From Paratinospora sagittata (Eukaryota > Streptophyta > Magnoliopsida > Ranunculales > Menispermaceae), in assembly GCA_035771175.1 (NCBI GenBank), contig CM069590.1:56276477-56340476 (forward strand): a DNA stretch of 64,000 nucleotides, in the 5' to 3' direction. A program made the position numbers and the translations under genes. Of this stretch, positions 33,920 to 45,114 are shown piece after piece. The first letter of the stretch is position 1. Every line of letters begins with the position of its first letter. The notes beneath the pieces are model-generated. The model did not search any database, was not told the DNA's origin, and was given only the letters and a program-made list of their open reading frames with translations.

Positions 33920-36900
33920 TCAGATATCACTCCTACCAGTTTCGTGGCACTCAGAGAGCCACAAGTCTATGTGCTGTATGATCTGCTGCCTCACTTTTTG
34001 CACTGCATCAGGGGAGCTGCAGTTTTCCGCATTTCCTAAGAAATCAAAATATCTGACTTAATTTATATTATCTTACACCAAGTAATAAGATCATGAGAAG
34101 GAAAGAGGAGAGGTATTATACCTTCCACACATAAAGGAGACTGCGGACACCCTCTTAGGTCAGTTCCATGGCCACAGTTATGACATGAGATGGTGTAGGA
34201 AGGCACTACATAGGTTTAGAAAAAAAAGATTAGTCACTCCAAGAATCTGGCAGTCAAATAGTATGCAGAATTAAATTCCTCCCGCGCGCCCACCCACCCC
34301 TCTACCACCAAAAAATAAAAAATAAAAATAAAAATAAAAGAAGAAGAAGAAGAAGAAGAAAGTAAAAATAATTTGTTAAAAAAATGATATAAATAAAGTG
34401 CCGACAGGTAAGTGTGTTTAGAAAAGGCATTATGAACTACATAAAAGTATCAACCAGAACAAAAATGGTTTTCACAGAGCTAGTAAATGTATGATAATGC
34501 TAGGGTAGATTGATAAACAATTCAAGTTTGGGCACAGCTGATAAGCTGAACAGAATCAAGTTATGCACAGGTTAGACAACAAGATGATAAAAGGTGAAGG
34601 CAAACCCAACACCGCAGTGGAACTCTGCTTTACCAAATATTGACTCTAATGAAAGTAATACTACAAAGCCCCTTCCTAGGTCTAAGAACTCACTATCTGG
34701 GGATGAAGTTTGCTTGGATGCATGGCGCCAGGGATCCTGTGAGCCATTCGTGAAAATTATCCTTGAACCTGTGCATTACATATGAAGCAGAAAAAAGAAA
34801 ATCTGTAAAAAAGCCTTAATTGTGGAGAAAACACAATTTAAAGTATGAATATTCTTAGCATATATTCTACACTGTTGAATTAGATCCATTGCAATATAAG
34901 GTCCTAACCACCAAAAACTGTGTAAAGAAAGCTAGTAGAAGACAGAATAGACATTTCTGCTTTCATTCAAACATAAAAGACTTAAAACAGAGAAATGATG
35001 CATATAGCAACCAAACTGAAAACTGACACAATTTATAAAATGAATTTCATAATGTCATTCTATATCCCAAAAAAATTCTTCACAACAATGACATAGCACA
35101 ATCAAAAAGGTTTATCCCCAAACCCAAACTATTGGATCCAACTAAACAGTAAAATTCCATTTGCAGAAAAGTTTCTGTTTCTCCTACTGCTGATCACCCC
35201 CCTAATCCATTTTCTAATTTCCATTGTCCTCTAAACCACAATCCTACTCTCATTGCAGGGAATTGTATTTGATCCCATTTAACAAGGTTTACACCTATGA
35301 TTTCTGTACAATCATCCTATATATATCTCATTATGACTCCTTTATATGGCGTCAAATTGAAGGATAATTCCATCTTGAATGATGAAAAGAGAGAGTTCAT
35401 ACATTGAAATTACTAGAAATTTTCTCTTGAGGATCATGACCCATTTAAGGATCACAGTTTCCTTTCTGTAAATCTCACCATAGTGCAAATGACCATATTA
35501 GTATGTTTTGTTACCGTATACAATTTAGGAGTTTATGTAATTTAGGACTCTATTTTGATTAGCTGTATATATTATCTTCCCATGTATAGATGCTAAAGAT
35601 TAGGAATCTGTTGGACTACATGTATATCATAGACTGACGTGTATAGATGAAATAAACAAGATATATAATGAAAGGCGCCGAATCATAGGGAAACTTTTCT
35701 AAACCTCTCTTCATATTTTTCAGTATTTTGACATGGTATCAGAGCGAGCTTGAGAAGAACACCGGAAACCTTCGCTTTCACGAAATCCCTGTCGTTCTGG
35801 CGACGATGAGTTGCTGCTGATCCTTCTTTGTCCTGGTTTTGGTCTTGAGTAATCAGCACGAGTTCTGCCGTCTTCGAGTTGCTTTCCCGCGAAGATCAAA
35901 CGTTGTTGATCCTGCGAGATGCCTTCCTTGTCTTGGATCTTCGTTTTCCTTGTCTTGCCTTCCTGGTCTTTCCTGTGAGAGTCTTGACGAAGATCTGCAT
36001 CTTGAGAGAGTAATCGAAGAAGTAGAAACGAAGAGCAGGCTCTTGATTTCTGAACTTCGGATCCATCCCTTTGGTGGAATTGTGCTTTCTGGGCTTCTTG
36101 CTCCCGTTCTTGTGAGCCTTGAATGACTGGTTATGAGCAGTGTGTTTCTTCGACTTGGCCATAGCTCTAGAAGAGAAGAAGCAGCTTCGCGCAGAATCTC
36201 CAGTTAGGGTTTGGACAACCACCGAATTTCTGGGCTTCTTGATCTCGTTCTTGTGGGTTTCTCTTGTTCGGTGCACTCTGGGTTACCAAGATTGAACCCG
36301 ACGTGAATTTCTGTGGGGTTTGTATTTTCCAGTGTTCTGGTCTGCGCTCTTGGGCTCTTGTTTTCGGCGTCATCTGCGGGTGTTCGGTTCTTGCTCTTGT
36401 TTTCAGTGCCTCTTTCGGTTGTGGCTTTCAGCAATTTATAATTTTCTGGTGGGATATTATCTGTCTCTTGGTTGCATCATGTCATCGGATAAGTTGGAAT
36501 CATTCCATTTTCGGTTTACTGGTAAAAATTATTCTGCTTGGGAGTTCCAATTTAAATTATTTGTCAAAGGAAAAGAATTGTGGGGTCATATTGATGGGAG
36601 TGTTCCCGCACCTCAAGGTGCCGAGGCTTTGTCTAAGTGGGATATTCATGATGCTCGGGTTATGACTTGGATCCTTAGCTCGATTGAGCCTCACCTTGTT
36701 CTCAATTTGAGGCCTTATAAAACTGCTGCTGCTATGTGGAATTATCTTAACACGGTTTACAATCAAGACAACTCTGCTAAACGATTTCAATTGGAGTATG
36801 AGATGGCTAATTTCACACAAGGCAGTCTCTCTATTGAGGAATATTTTTCTGGTTTTCAAACTCTTTGGGCTGACTATTGCGACATTGTTTATGCTAAAGT

Positions 36901-39900
36901 TCCCACTGCAGCTCTCTCTGCTATCCAAGAAGTGCATGCAACCAGCAAGCGAGATCAATTCTTGATGAAGTTACGACCTGATTTTGACATTGCCCGTTCT
37001 AATCTGATGAACCGTCATCCTGTACCATCTTTGGATGCTTGCTTGGGTGAACTTCTTCGTGAGGAGCAGCGTATCGTTACTCATGCTGCCATGGAACATC
37101 GGGCTAATGTTAGTGCACCTGTTTCTGTGGCTTATGCAGCACAAGGGAGAAATAAGGGTAGAGACATGCGTGCTGTCCAGTGCTTTAGTTGTAAAGCTTT
37201 TGGCCATATTGCTCGGGATTGTCCCAAGAAGTTCTGTAACTACTGCAAGAAACAGGGTCATATCATCTCTGCTTGTCCCATTCGACCTGAAAGGAAGCAG
37301 GGTACTGCTTATCATGCCTCCACTGGTGCCTCCAATTCTGCTGCATTGCCTGATGCCTCTCCAGTTGTTCCTATTTCTGCTTCTCCAGCCTTAGCAAATC
37401 CGAACACACTCACTCCTGAAATGGTACAACAGATGATCATTTCTACTTTTTCTGCTTTTGGGCTCTCAGGTAATCATAAAGTTTTTTCTAAGCCATGGTA
37501 TTTTGACTCCGGAGCCTCTAACCATATGACCAATACTATTGCTCCTCTTTCCAATGTCAGAAATTATGATGGAAATCTGAAAATTAACACCGCTGATGGC
37601 AGTTCTCTGCCTATCAGTGTTGTTGGTGATCTTTAAAAATTCCTTCAGTTTTACACAAAGTCAATATGATTCTTCTCTCTTCTTCCACAAATCTACGTCG
37701 GGTATAGTTATTCTCTTGGTTTATGTGGATGATATTATCATTACTGGCACTGATTGTGGTTTGATTACTAAGCTTCAACAGCTGTTACATGTAACTTTCC
37801 ATATGAAAGATCTTGGCCAGCTCACATACTTCTTAGGATTGGAAGTTCATCATCGAGCCCATGGCATTTTCGTGAACCAGCATAAGTATATTCAAGATCT
37901 TATCACTTTGGCTGGTTTGGAGGACACTGCTTCTGTTGATACTCCTATGGAGGTAAATGTCAAATACAGGAAAGATGAAGGGGACCTTCTGGATGATCCT
38001 ACTCTCTATCGGCGCTTGGTTGGGAGTCTTATCTACTTGACCACTACTCGACCTGATATCTCCTATGCTGTCCATTAGGTCAGTCAATTTATGTCTTCTC
38101 CTCGGCATCTCCATCTTGCTGCCGTTCGCCGCATCATTCGCTATCTTCGAGGATCACCAACTCGTGGATTGTTCTTTCCTTCCGAATCCTCTCTTCAACT
38201 TGTTGCCTATAGTGATGCTGATTGGGCTGGGTGTCCGGATACACGTCGATCTACTACAGGTTGGTGTATGTTTTTAGGTGATGCGTTAATTTCTTGGCAA
38301 TGTAAGAAACAAGATCGTGTTTCTAAATCCTCTACTGAGGCTGAGTATCGTGCCATGTCTACTGCTTGTTCTGAAATTGTATGGCTGCGTGGTCTCCTTG
38401 AGGAGCTTGGGTTTCCTTAGACTACTTCTACCCCTCTTCATGCTGATAACACTAGTGCTATTCAGATTGCCACCAATCCTGTTTTCCATGAACGCACCAA
38501 GCACATTGAAGTTGATTGTCATTCTATTCGAGACACTTTGGAAAGTCTGGTGATATCTCTTCCTCACATCTCTTCTGATCTCCAAGTGGCAGATGTCTTC
38601 ACCAAAGCTATGACTCGACAGCGGCATCAATTTCTTGTTGGCAAATTGTTGATGATTGACTTACCAGCATCAATTTGAGGGGGGATGTTACCGTATACAA
38701 TTTAGGAGTTTATGTAATTTAGGACTCTATTTTGATTAGTTGTATATATTATCTTCCCATGTATAGATGCTAAAGATTAGGAATCTGTTGGACTACATGT
38801 ATATCATAGACTGACGTGTATAGATGAAATAAACAAGATATATAATGAAAGGCGCCGAATCATAGGGAAACTTTTCCAAACCTCTCTTCATATTTTTCAG
38901 TATTTTGACATGTTTTACACCAAATGATTGAGGCAATTATTGAAGATCTTAACATGCCAGTCTAGCAGTCAAATTATCTAATTAAACAACACATTCCTCT
39001 TTCCCAGATTGAGTAGAAGACCTGGCATGGCTTGAGAAGGACATAAAGGACACCTAAGAAACCTTAATTGGATATAATATGCATCCATGAACACAACAAA
39101 TTCATCCACAAATTGAATGTATGCAAAATTTCCCACTTAGAAACCAGCAAAGCCTCTTATTGCAAAATCATGATCATATGCCCCAAAGTCAAAAACAAGT
39201 GAGGGTCCCCTTGTCTAATAACCATTAACCTACACACCAAGGACTGATTAAAAAAGCACAATGATCCCACAAAACAGTTACTGACACTGGCACCACATAA
39301 AGCTTGGGATGAAGCTGGCTCCCGGTGATAATCTTCTCCCCCAAAGGAGATTCTTACTCTTGAAGGTGACTGAAAAAGAAAGGATAAGAAAAGAAATGGG
39401 AGAGGGGGGTGATAGGTGATAAGCTTGCCAATCAGCAATTGAGACTCTATTTTCCAGTATCAGAATCAAATTGAAGAGAAACCAATATTGCTTGGATATG
39501 AAAATCATCTAGTAGTAATAAAATTTATAACAATAAAACTATGATGCTTGAACTAAATTTAGAAAGGAAGAGAGTAGAAGAGGCTACAGCACAGACCAGC
39601 AATTCCTGTGCCTCCATAGTAGATGTTTGTTGCATCCACGTCAGGATAAATGCCTTCTCCAAAAACATTCTTGCACAGGTCTAAATGGTATCTGAAAAAT
39701 ATTCAGAAAATAGATATGAGTAGTGAGTACAGATGATTCGCAGCCAGGTAAAACTAAGATAAGGGATTGCTATCTCCTTATTTAAGTGATATACAAAATA
39801 TTATATGGAGTTCAACTGTGTCAAGAACCTTCATGAGCTACCTAGCATTTGGTCATACAAAGTACAAAACAGATCAAGTTTACTTGATATGAGAAGTAAC

Positions 39901-42900
39901 CCAAAGAACTCAGAAGCTAAGCAGAAGACATGCCTTGTGTCAACCTTTGAAGAGCGAATGCTATCGTTAGATGGGGCAACCTGGAAATAAGCAACCTCAG
40001 TACAGACTTGGAACCACCATAACCGGTCACTACTGTTTTCAGTGATTGCAGTTTTCTTTAACTGTTGCTGATCATACGTTCGAACATCAACACCATAACT
40101 TCCAAGATAATAATCTTTTACATAGCTGGCATACGCATTCTGCATAAATCATTAAAATTAGTAAATTTCTTTACCCAAAATAAGAATATGACTTAGTTTG
40201 TGAATTTTGTTTTTTACCCAAAACTAAGTACCATATGACTTAGTTTGTGAAGACCATGGTAATCATGGTTCAAAAATATCCAAAAGGTAGAAAATAAACT
40301 ACATCAATGAAATATCCCTATGTATTGGTATGATCAGGGGTAACTAGTCAAGACAGATTTTCAATTTAACAAACATGAATTGATATATTATTTGAATGGT
40401 TTTTCACAATATTGTCTACAGAACATCAAAGGGAGATCTTGTATTATTGAAGGGTTTCCTTTTTTAATCTCATCTTCTTCTTATTAAGAATTTTTTAATT
40501 GGCATAAATATAAATAACGTGATTGCTTTGGTGCAATTAGTAAATTATCTTGTGGTAACAAATGTTAGAACATCGCATCCTAGTCAATGAACAATGCACA
40601 GCTCCCTTCCCTCAATAAAAGCTTTGGTTGCTTATGATCTTTTGAGGTATGCAACTCTGGACATTAAGGTGGTTGTTGCAACTTGCATGTGCGAAACCAC
40701 AAGAAGTACAACACAATTTCAATTTTTGACTCTTCAAAGTCAATTTCTTCAAGCTGATAAGAATGATGTGGATAAGTCCAAACAATTTTTAGTGTTATAT
40801 TTAAATTAAATTACTTGTCTTAGTTTAAGATAAAATCCAATTTAGTTGTTTATATCCAATTAAAGTATAAACTCATACTACTAGTGGAAGCTTTTTTTTG
40901 TTTGGAAGTCTATAAATAGGTGTGTCATGCAATTTTAGGGCACTTTATTGAAATGAATGACAAGTACAGATTTCTTCACTTCTACTATTGATTCCTATTC
41001 TTCTTTCTTTTTTTCTTGGCCTAGTCACAAGTCAACATTGAACAAGGTCAAAGGCTAAAAGGGTAAATGCACTAGAATGCTTTGAGACAGTTCAAATGCT
41101 TGATGAGCAAGAGGAAGACTAAAATAATGTATCTGGGTGGCAGTAGAAAGATTTACATAATGTCCAACAAGAAGTGTTGACACTAGAATCAATTGTATGG
41201 AATATTAAATTTAATGCTATATGACCCAAAGAGTGAAATAAGAACTATAAGTTGGTAAAGAAATATATGATAATGGCTCAAATGCAATAAACAAAGGGGC
41301 AGCTTGGTGCATGAAGCTCCCGCCTATGCATTCCGAGGGAGGGTCAAACCAATTTTTTGGTCTATTGCATGCAGCTTTACCCTGCATCGCAAGAAGCTGT
41401 TTTCATGACTTGAACCCATGACTACCTAGTCACACGGTAACAACTCTTACCAATGTGCCCAAGGCTCTCCTTCATTCAAATGCAAGGGATCAATGAATAC
41501 AGCATTTCATTAAAGTAGGGAATACAAGTATCACAGTAAGCTCAAAGGTTCCAGTCTCATCAGGGTTTACAAACCTCATCTGAGACCAATAAAGATTCAC
41601 AACCTGTGATGTTATATTTTCTGATGGCTGATCTCAAATGGAATAGAAATAAATTACTAATAATGGAAGAGTTTGCTTCCTTTATGGACATTGTTGTATA
41701 TTCTACTCATAGATAAGTAAATAGAAACCATGAGAGGAGCGTACCACCAAATCATTTCCAGCTTTCTTTGCTTCAACAACAGGTGAACAAAGTTTATCTG
41801 GGTTCCCATATTGGAACTGAAAATATTGAGAACATGTAAGCTTTGAGTTTCACAAATACATATTGGAAGACATAAATTAGACTAATTGATAATCCATCCA
41901 TACCGCTATAACTGCAGCATCAGCCAGAAAATACAGAAAATCACCATCATTTTTGAGCTGCAAAAGCAGATAATGAATTCATGCACATCTAAAGATTTGA
42001 GCAGCAAGATAAAATGGACTGCATCATAAAAAATAAAATAAAAATATGATACATTGTCATATGGAATCTATTTACCAAAAACAAAAAGAAAGTTGTGACT
42101 GAATATGCTTGAAGCAAAGCAAACCGGCGAATACCAACATAATAAACCACACTCTTACTTTGAGCATCCAATGACTTGTAAATAACAGCATTATGCCTTT
42201 GCCCTTACATTATTTGCTAAACCAAAAAATTACTGGTGGGCTTGACTGCCACAAGGTCCATCAGAAATGAATGAACCACAGATTGCATATATTTTACAAT
42301 CTAAAGATTTTTTGAAGATCTTTTCAATTATATTTTACTTATCAATATATCAAGACATAAAGAAGATGCCAGGTGGCTTACCCTCCCTAGGCATCATCCA
42401 CACAATAAAAATTAAATAGTTACATAGTATAAATATTATAAATATAGATGATATAATATAATAGAACATAAATTATAGATAATATAATACAATAAATTAT
42501 ATTATAGATATAATACGCCAATAAACAATTAAATATAGCATTATTGGATCAAAAAAATCACAAATAGCATTAACTAATACCTTTTGATATATTTGAGACT
42601 TATGTTAATGAGTAGGTCATGGTGAAAGTTATTCCATTATGACCTAGAGTTCACAGATTTGAATATAAAAACAACTTCCCCATAATGCAAGAGTAAAGTT
42701 GCATACATCAAACTTTCAGTAAACCTTGTAACAAAAGAAGCATCATGCACTAAGTATGCATTTTTATTGGAAACCTATGTTGATTGAAAATACAGTTAAT
42801 TATTTCCTTCTTCTTCTTCTTCTTTTTTTTTTTTTTTTTTTTTTTTTTCTTCTAGTCAATGTTGAGGTCTTTATATCTTTTTTTTTTCTCTTTCTCTAGT

Positions 42901-45114
42901 GACTCTTTAGTTTCTACCAATTTTCACGAGAATGAGCTTCATTTTCAAATATCTGCTGTCCTTAAGAACATTGCCTAAAAGAAATCAAACTTAATATCAA
43001 CTTTCTACAATTCAATCATTTAAAAAAGTGAAAATGCCATTAGATATTTTGAATTTAGTTAAATTGATGAGTTTTACTTAACAAGCTAAAAAGAATAGCA
43101 TTCCCCACAATAACAACAGAAAAATTTCATATTGCACTTCACCCCATATTTTGCTAGATCAATCTAAAGCAAATCTTCACAAGAAAAAAAGATGAGTTTT
43201 ACTTTTACCTCAGCTGCACCAAACAAAGCCTTCACAGAATTTTTATCTGACACAAGCTTTTCTTCCACAAGTTTAGAAATTTCTTGTAATGCAGCTTTAC
43301 AGTCAGGACCAGCGGATTCTCCAATCTGTTGTAAGAATAAGAATAGCAGACAATAGGCTATCAGGAGCAGAAAAGCAACAAGAATGAACTTCCACCATTT
43401 GCAACCAGAGAAGTCAGCCAAAGGAATTAAAAAGGTCATAGAAGGAGATAACGAAAGTCTGGCTCATCAATTATGTAACCATTCACTCAATTGGCGCATG
43501 CATATTAACAGGTCAGTCATTTAACTGCTATACTTAAGTACCTGTACATCAAATTCCGTGAAGTTGTAAACAGCAAGAACAACTGCAGAACTTGCTAGGC
43601 TTCCGCATGTTAAATGCGGGAACTTCACACGAAACCATGCACTTAAAGCTCCAGAATAAGAGACACCAAAAACAAACCATGAATTCTTCACATCTGACCG
43701 ATTAAGCTTTTTGTTCAAAGATTCCTGTGGCAAATAAGTGGTAGTAAGTTAGGCAAGAAGATACATTAATAACACAATTATCACGACTTAAATCCTGTTA
43801 TTGTTAATGCGATCTGCACAACCTACTCCAACATGCCCAAGTTATTATGTTTTACTGTAATTGATAAGAAGCTGCAGGAAAAGAGAAGAGAATTTGAATG
43901 CTGCAGAATTTTTTTTTTTTTTTAAAACAATAAAAATCATATGACTACTCTAAGGCGTAAAAGCCACACACTAATTCAACTTCACTTATAGATGTTCAAT
44001 TAAATGGAGCATCAGGTCATGGAATTCACCTGATAATACTGCTGAAAAACAGCCAAATCAGAAAGAGCTTGTTTGGACGAAAGATATCTTAAATTTTTAG
44101 TTGTCAAAGATTTGAAAGGTGAGCTCTTCCCATAATACCGATGCTCAAGAGAAACCACAGCAGCACCAAACTTCTTTGCCAAAACCTGTATCACATTGCA
44201 AATTTTTCTTTAACATACAATTTTTTTTTTTTTTTTTTAAAAAGGGTATATATGCGCAACTACCACATTAAAATCTCAAAGATACAAATGAAAATCAAAG
44301 ACATGAATTAGGGTAAGATAGCAATTGCATAAATAAAACCATAGAATCAATTTGGAGAATTTAACAAGAAATAGATCTGTTGGCACCTCTAACTCATAGG
44401 CTTTGATCATAAACAAACAAAATAATTCAAATTGCAGTCAGCTAACTCGTAATTCTCCAACAATCAAGAATCGGAAAAACCTTCCAAAATCAGAAACTTT
44501 TATGATACAACATTCTGCAAATAATTAAAATTTAGGGCTTACACCGGTATAATCATTTTGGATACCACTGCACGAAGATTCGCCACATATTTTCAAAAAT
44601 ATGGGTCCATCGGGAGCTCGGAAGTAATCAAGAAACTCGTAGTAGCGCTGATTAAATTGACGATGATCCTGCAAATTCCAGTTCAAACATATAAAGAATA
44701 AGTAGATAGAGTAGATAGTCGAGACATTCCTGATAGAAAAGACAGAAAAACCATGAAAAAAACCCTTAAAAAATACACAAAATTAGGTGAAGTTTTGGCT
44801 TTGACACGACAACTCATCAAACATTCGAAACTTTTCCTATTAAATCGAAAGCCGTCTGGGCTGTAACCAATTGCATTTGTTTGGATCGAATAGAAAAAGA
44901 AAAGATAAGCATCGGAAAGGATAGATTTTTGGATTCGTAAAAGAAGGGATGTACATATACTAACGTAGGGGGAGAAGTGATCGAGGGTCTGGCGGAACCA
45001 GAGTTCATCTTTGGTCAAGTATTTGTTGTTGCTTTTCGTGTGGTGAAGCATCCGAGCCTCGCTTTCGCCATTAGAGAGCAAGAACAAAAGCAGCCCAACT
45101 AAGAAAAATTTCAT
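33920..45114 (-). CDS. Serine carboxypeptidase, peptidase family S28
   Basis: Twelve exons, in coding order: 45114-44965, 44668-44543, 44185-44030, 43724-43542, 43325-43209, 41957-41904, 41816-41745, 40139-39934, 39691-39597, 34768-34694, 34205-34122 and 34035-33920. They join in frame to 477 residues. A signal peptide is likely ([20 protein letters not shown]), so the protein is probably secreted or vacuolar. The S28 hallmarks are RYYGKSSPF, the nucleophile in GVSYSG (Ser166), the aspartate in NGSQDPW (Asp398) and the histidine in CHNCGHGTD (His424). The family cleaves after proline; plant members include EDA2 and At4g36195. The intron 39691/34768 side is large (34769-39596) and contains a complete copia element. 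Another intron carries an Au SINE. The intron after exon 8 has a GC donor. All phases are consistent, so the gene looks intact despite the insertions. Confidence 0.9.
35509..35733 (+). repeat. 5' LTR (225 bp)
   Basis: Starts TGTTACCGTATAC and ends TATTTTGACA. It is paired with 38686-38910. Confidence 0.95.
35734..35745 (+). other. Primer-binding site (initiator tRNA-Met)
   Basis: TGGTATCAGAGC directly follows the LTR end with no gap. Confidence 0.92.
35799..36275 (-). pseudogene. Captured eL29 and ubiquitin fragments in retroelement leader
   Basis: Read on the minus strand, 36270-36228 resembles the middle of ribosomal protein eL29 ([10 protein letters not shown]). 36215-36163 resembles a ribosomal-protein 5' UTR with a telo-box (AAACCCTAA, 36212-36204). 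36162-36045 encodes the start of eL29: [20 protein letters not shown], then KKPR and STKGMDPKF. It runs, through about 15 unrelated codons, into ubiquitin at 36000-35965 ([12 protein letters not shown]). After a deletion comes KIQDKEG and, at 35932-35849, [20 protein letters not shown] with the following DGRT-ADY in a different frame. A weaker trace of another DKEG...QQ segment lies at 35833-35799. No introns are seen within the pieces. Both proteins are among the most conserved in plants, so the matches are not chance. Frame breaks and deletions make the fragments non-coding. Confidence 0.85.
36479..37636 (+). CDS. copia gag-protease, truncated
   Basis: An open frame of 385 residues counted from [11 protein letters not shown]. 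The frame is open further upstream to 36320, but this start fits copia gag ([11 protein letters not shown] follows at once). It has a gag domain at about 10-200. Two CCHC zinc knuckles are at 235-248 ([14 protein letters not shown]) and 253-266 ([14 protein letters not shown]). The protease active-site motif DSGAS is at 343-347. The frame ends abruptly after VVGDL, where the internal deletion joins it to a different reading frame. Gag packages element RNA; the protease here has lost its C-terminal part and is unlikely to work. Confidence 0.9.
   Translation: MSSDKLESFHFRFTGKNYSAWEFQFKLFVKGKELWGHIDGSVPAPQGAEALSKWDIHDARVMTWILSSIEPHLVLNLRPYKTAAAMWNYLNTVYNQDNSAKRFQLEYEMANFTQGSLSIEEYFSGFQTLWADYCDIVYAKVPTAALSAIQEVHATSKRDQFLMKLRPDFDIARSNLMNRHPVPSLDACLGELLREEQRIVTHAAMEHRANVSAPVSVAYAAQGRNKGRDMRAVQCFSCKAFGHIARDCPKKFCNYCKKQGHIISACPIRPERKQGTAYHASTGASNSAALPDASPVVPISASPALANPNTLTPEMVQQMIISTFSAFGLSGNHKVFSKPWYFDSGASNHMTNTIAPLSNVRNYDGNLKINTADGSSLPISVVGDL
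37637..38678 (+). pseudogene. copia reverse transcriptase C-half and RNase H
   Basis: The segment begins around [13 protein letters not shown], followed by the catalytic [23 protein letters not shown] and [21 protein letters not shown] stop replaces a glutamine codon at 38078. RNase H motifs [18 protein letters not shown] and [10 protein letters not shown] follow, another stop lies at about 38420, then [24 protein letters not shown], ending near LPASI. Integrase and the first part of reverse transcriptase are missing. The remainder is not in frame with gag and has at least two stops. Confidence 0.9.
38677..38685 (+). other. Polypurine tract
   Basis: GAGGGGGGA directly before the 3' LTR, the plus-strand primer site. 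Confidence 0.9.
38686..38910 (+). repeat. 3' LTR (225 bp)
   Basis: Nearly identical to 35509-35733; followed by the target duplication TGTTT. Confidence 0.95.
41288..41475 (-). mobile_element. Au SINE in an S28 intron
   Basis: On the minus strand the insert starts near GGAGAGCCTTGGGCACATTGG (A-box region). It has the B-box GGGTTCAAGTC, then GAAACAGC, TGCAGGGTAA, a CAATAGACC segment and GCGGGAGCTT, and ends GCTGCCCCTTTG. This order of words is that of the plant Au SINE family. It is flanked by a perfect 10-bp duplication TCAAATGCAA (41278-41287 and 41476-41485). The orientation is the same as the host gene. Confidence 0.92.

Larger units (their letters stand above)
35509..38910 (+). mobile_element. 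Young non-autonomous copia element with captured host genes
   Basis: A complete LTR-to-LTR unit of 3402 bp with target duplication TGTTT (35504-35508 and 38911-38915). Its two 225-bp LTRs differ at only two positions that I can see (35563/38740 and 35700/38877). The primer-binding site follows the 5' LTR directly and the polypurine tract precedes the 3' LTR. The interior holds a long leader with antisense host gene pieces, an open gag-protease frame, then the second half of reverse transcriptase and RNase H. Integrase and the N-terminal reverse transcriptase are deleted, so movement would need proteins from another copy. It sits antisense in an intron of the S28 gene. Confidence 0.95.

Noticed and set aside
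35896..36276. 126-codon minus-strand frame as a real gene
   Set aside because: It does encode eL29- and ubiquitin-like pieces, but it is a broken chimera inside a retrotransposon leader, so it is treated as captured, non-functional sequence.
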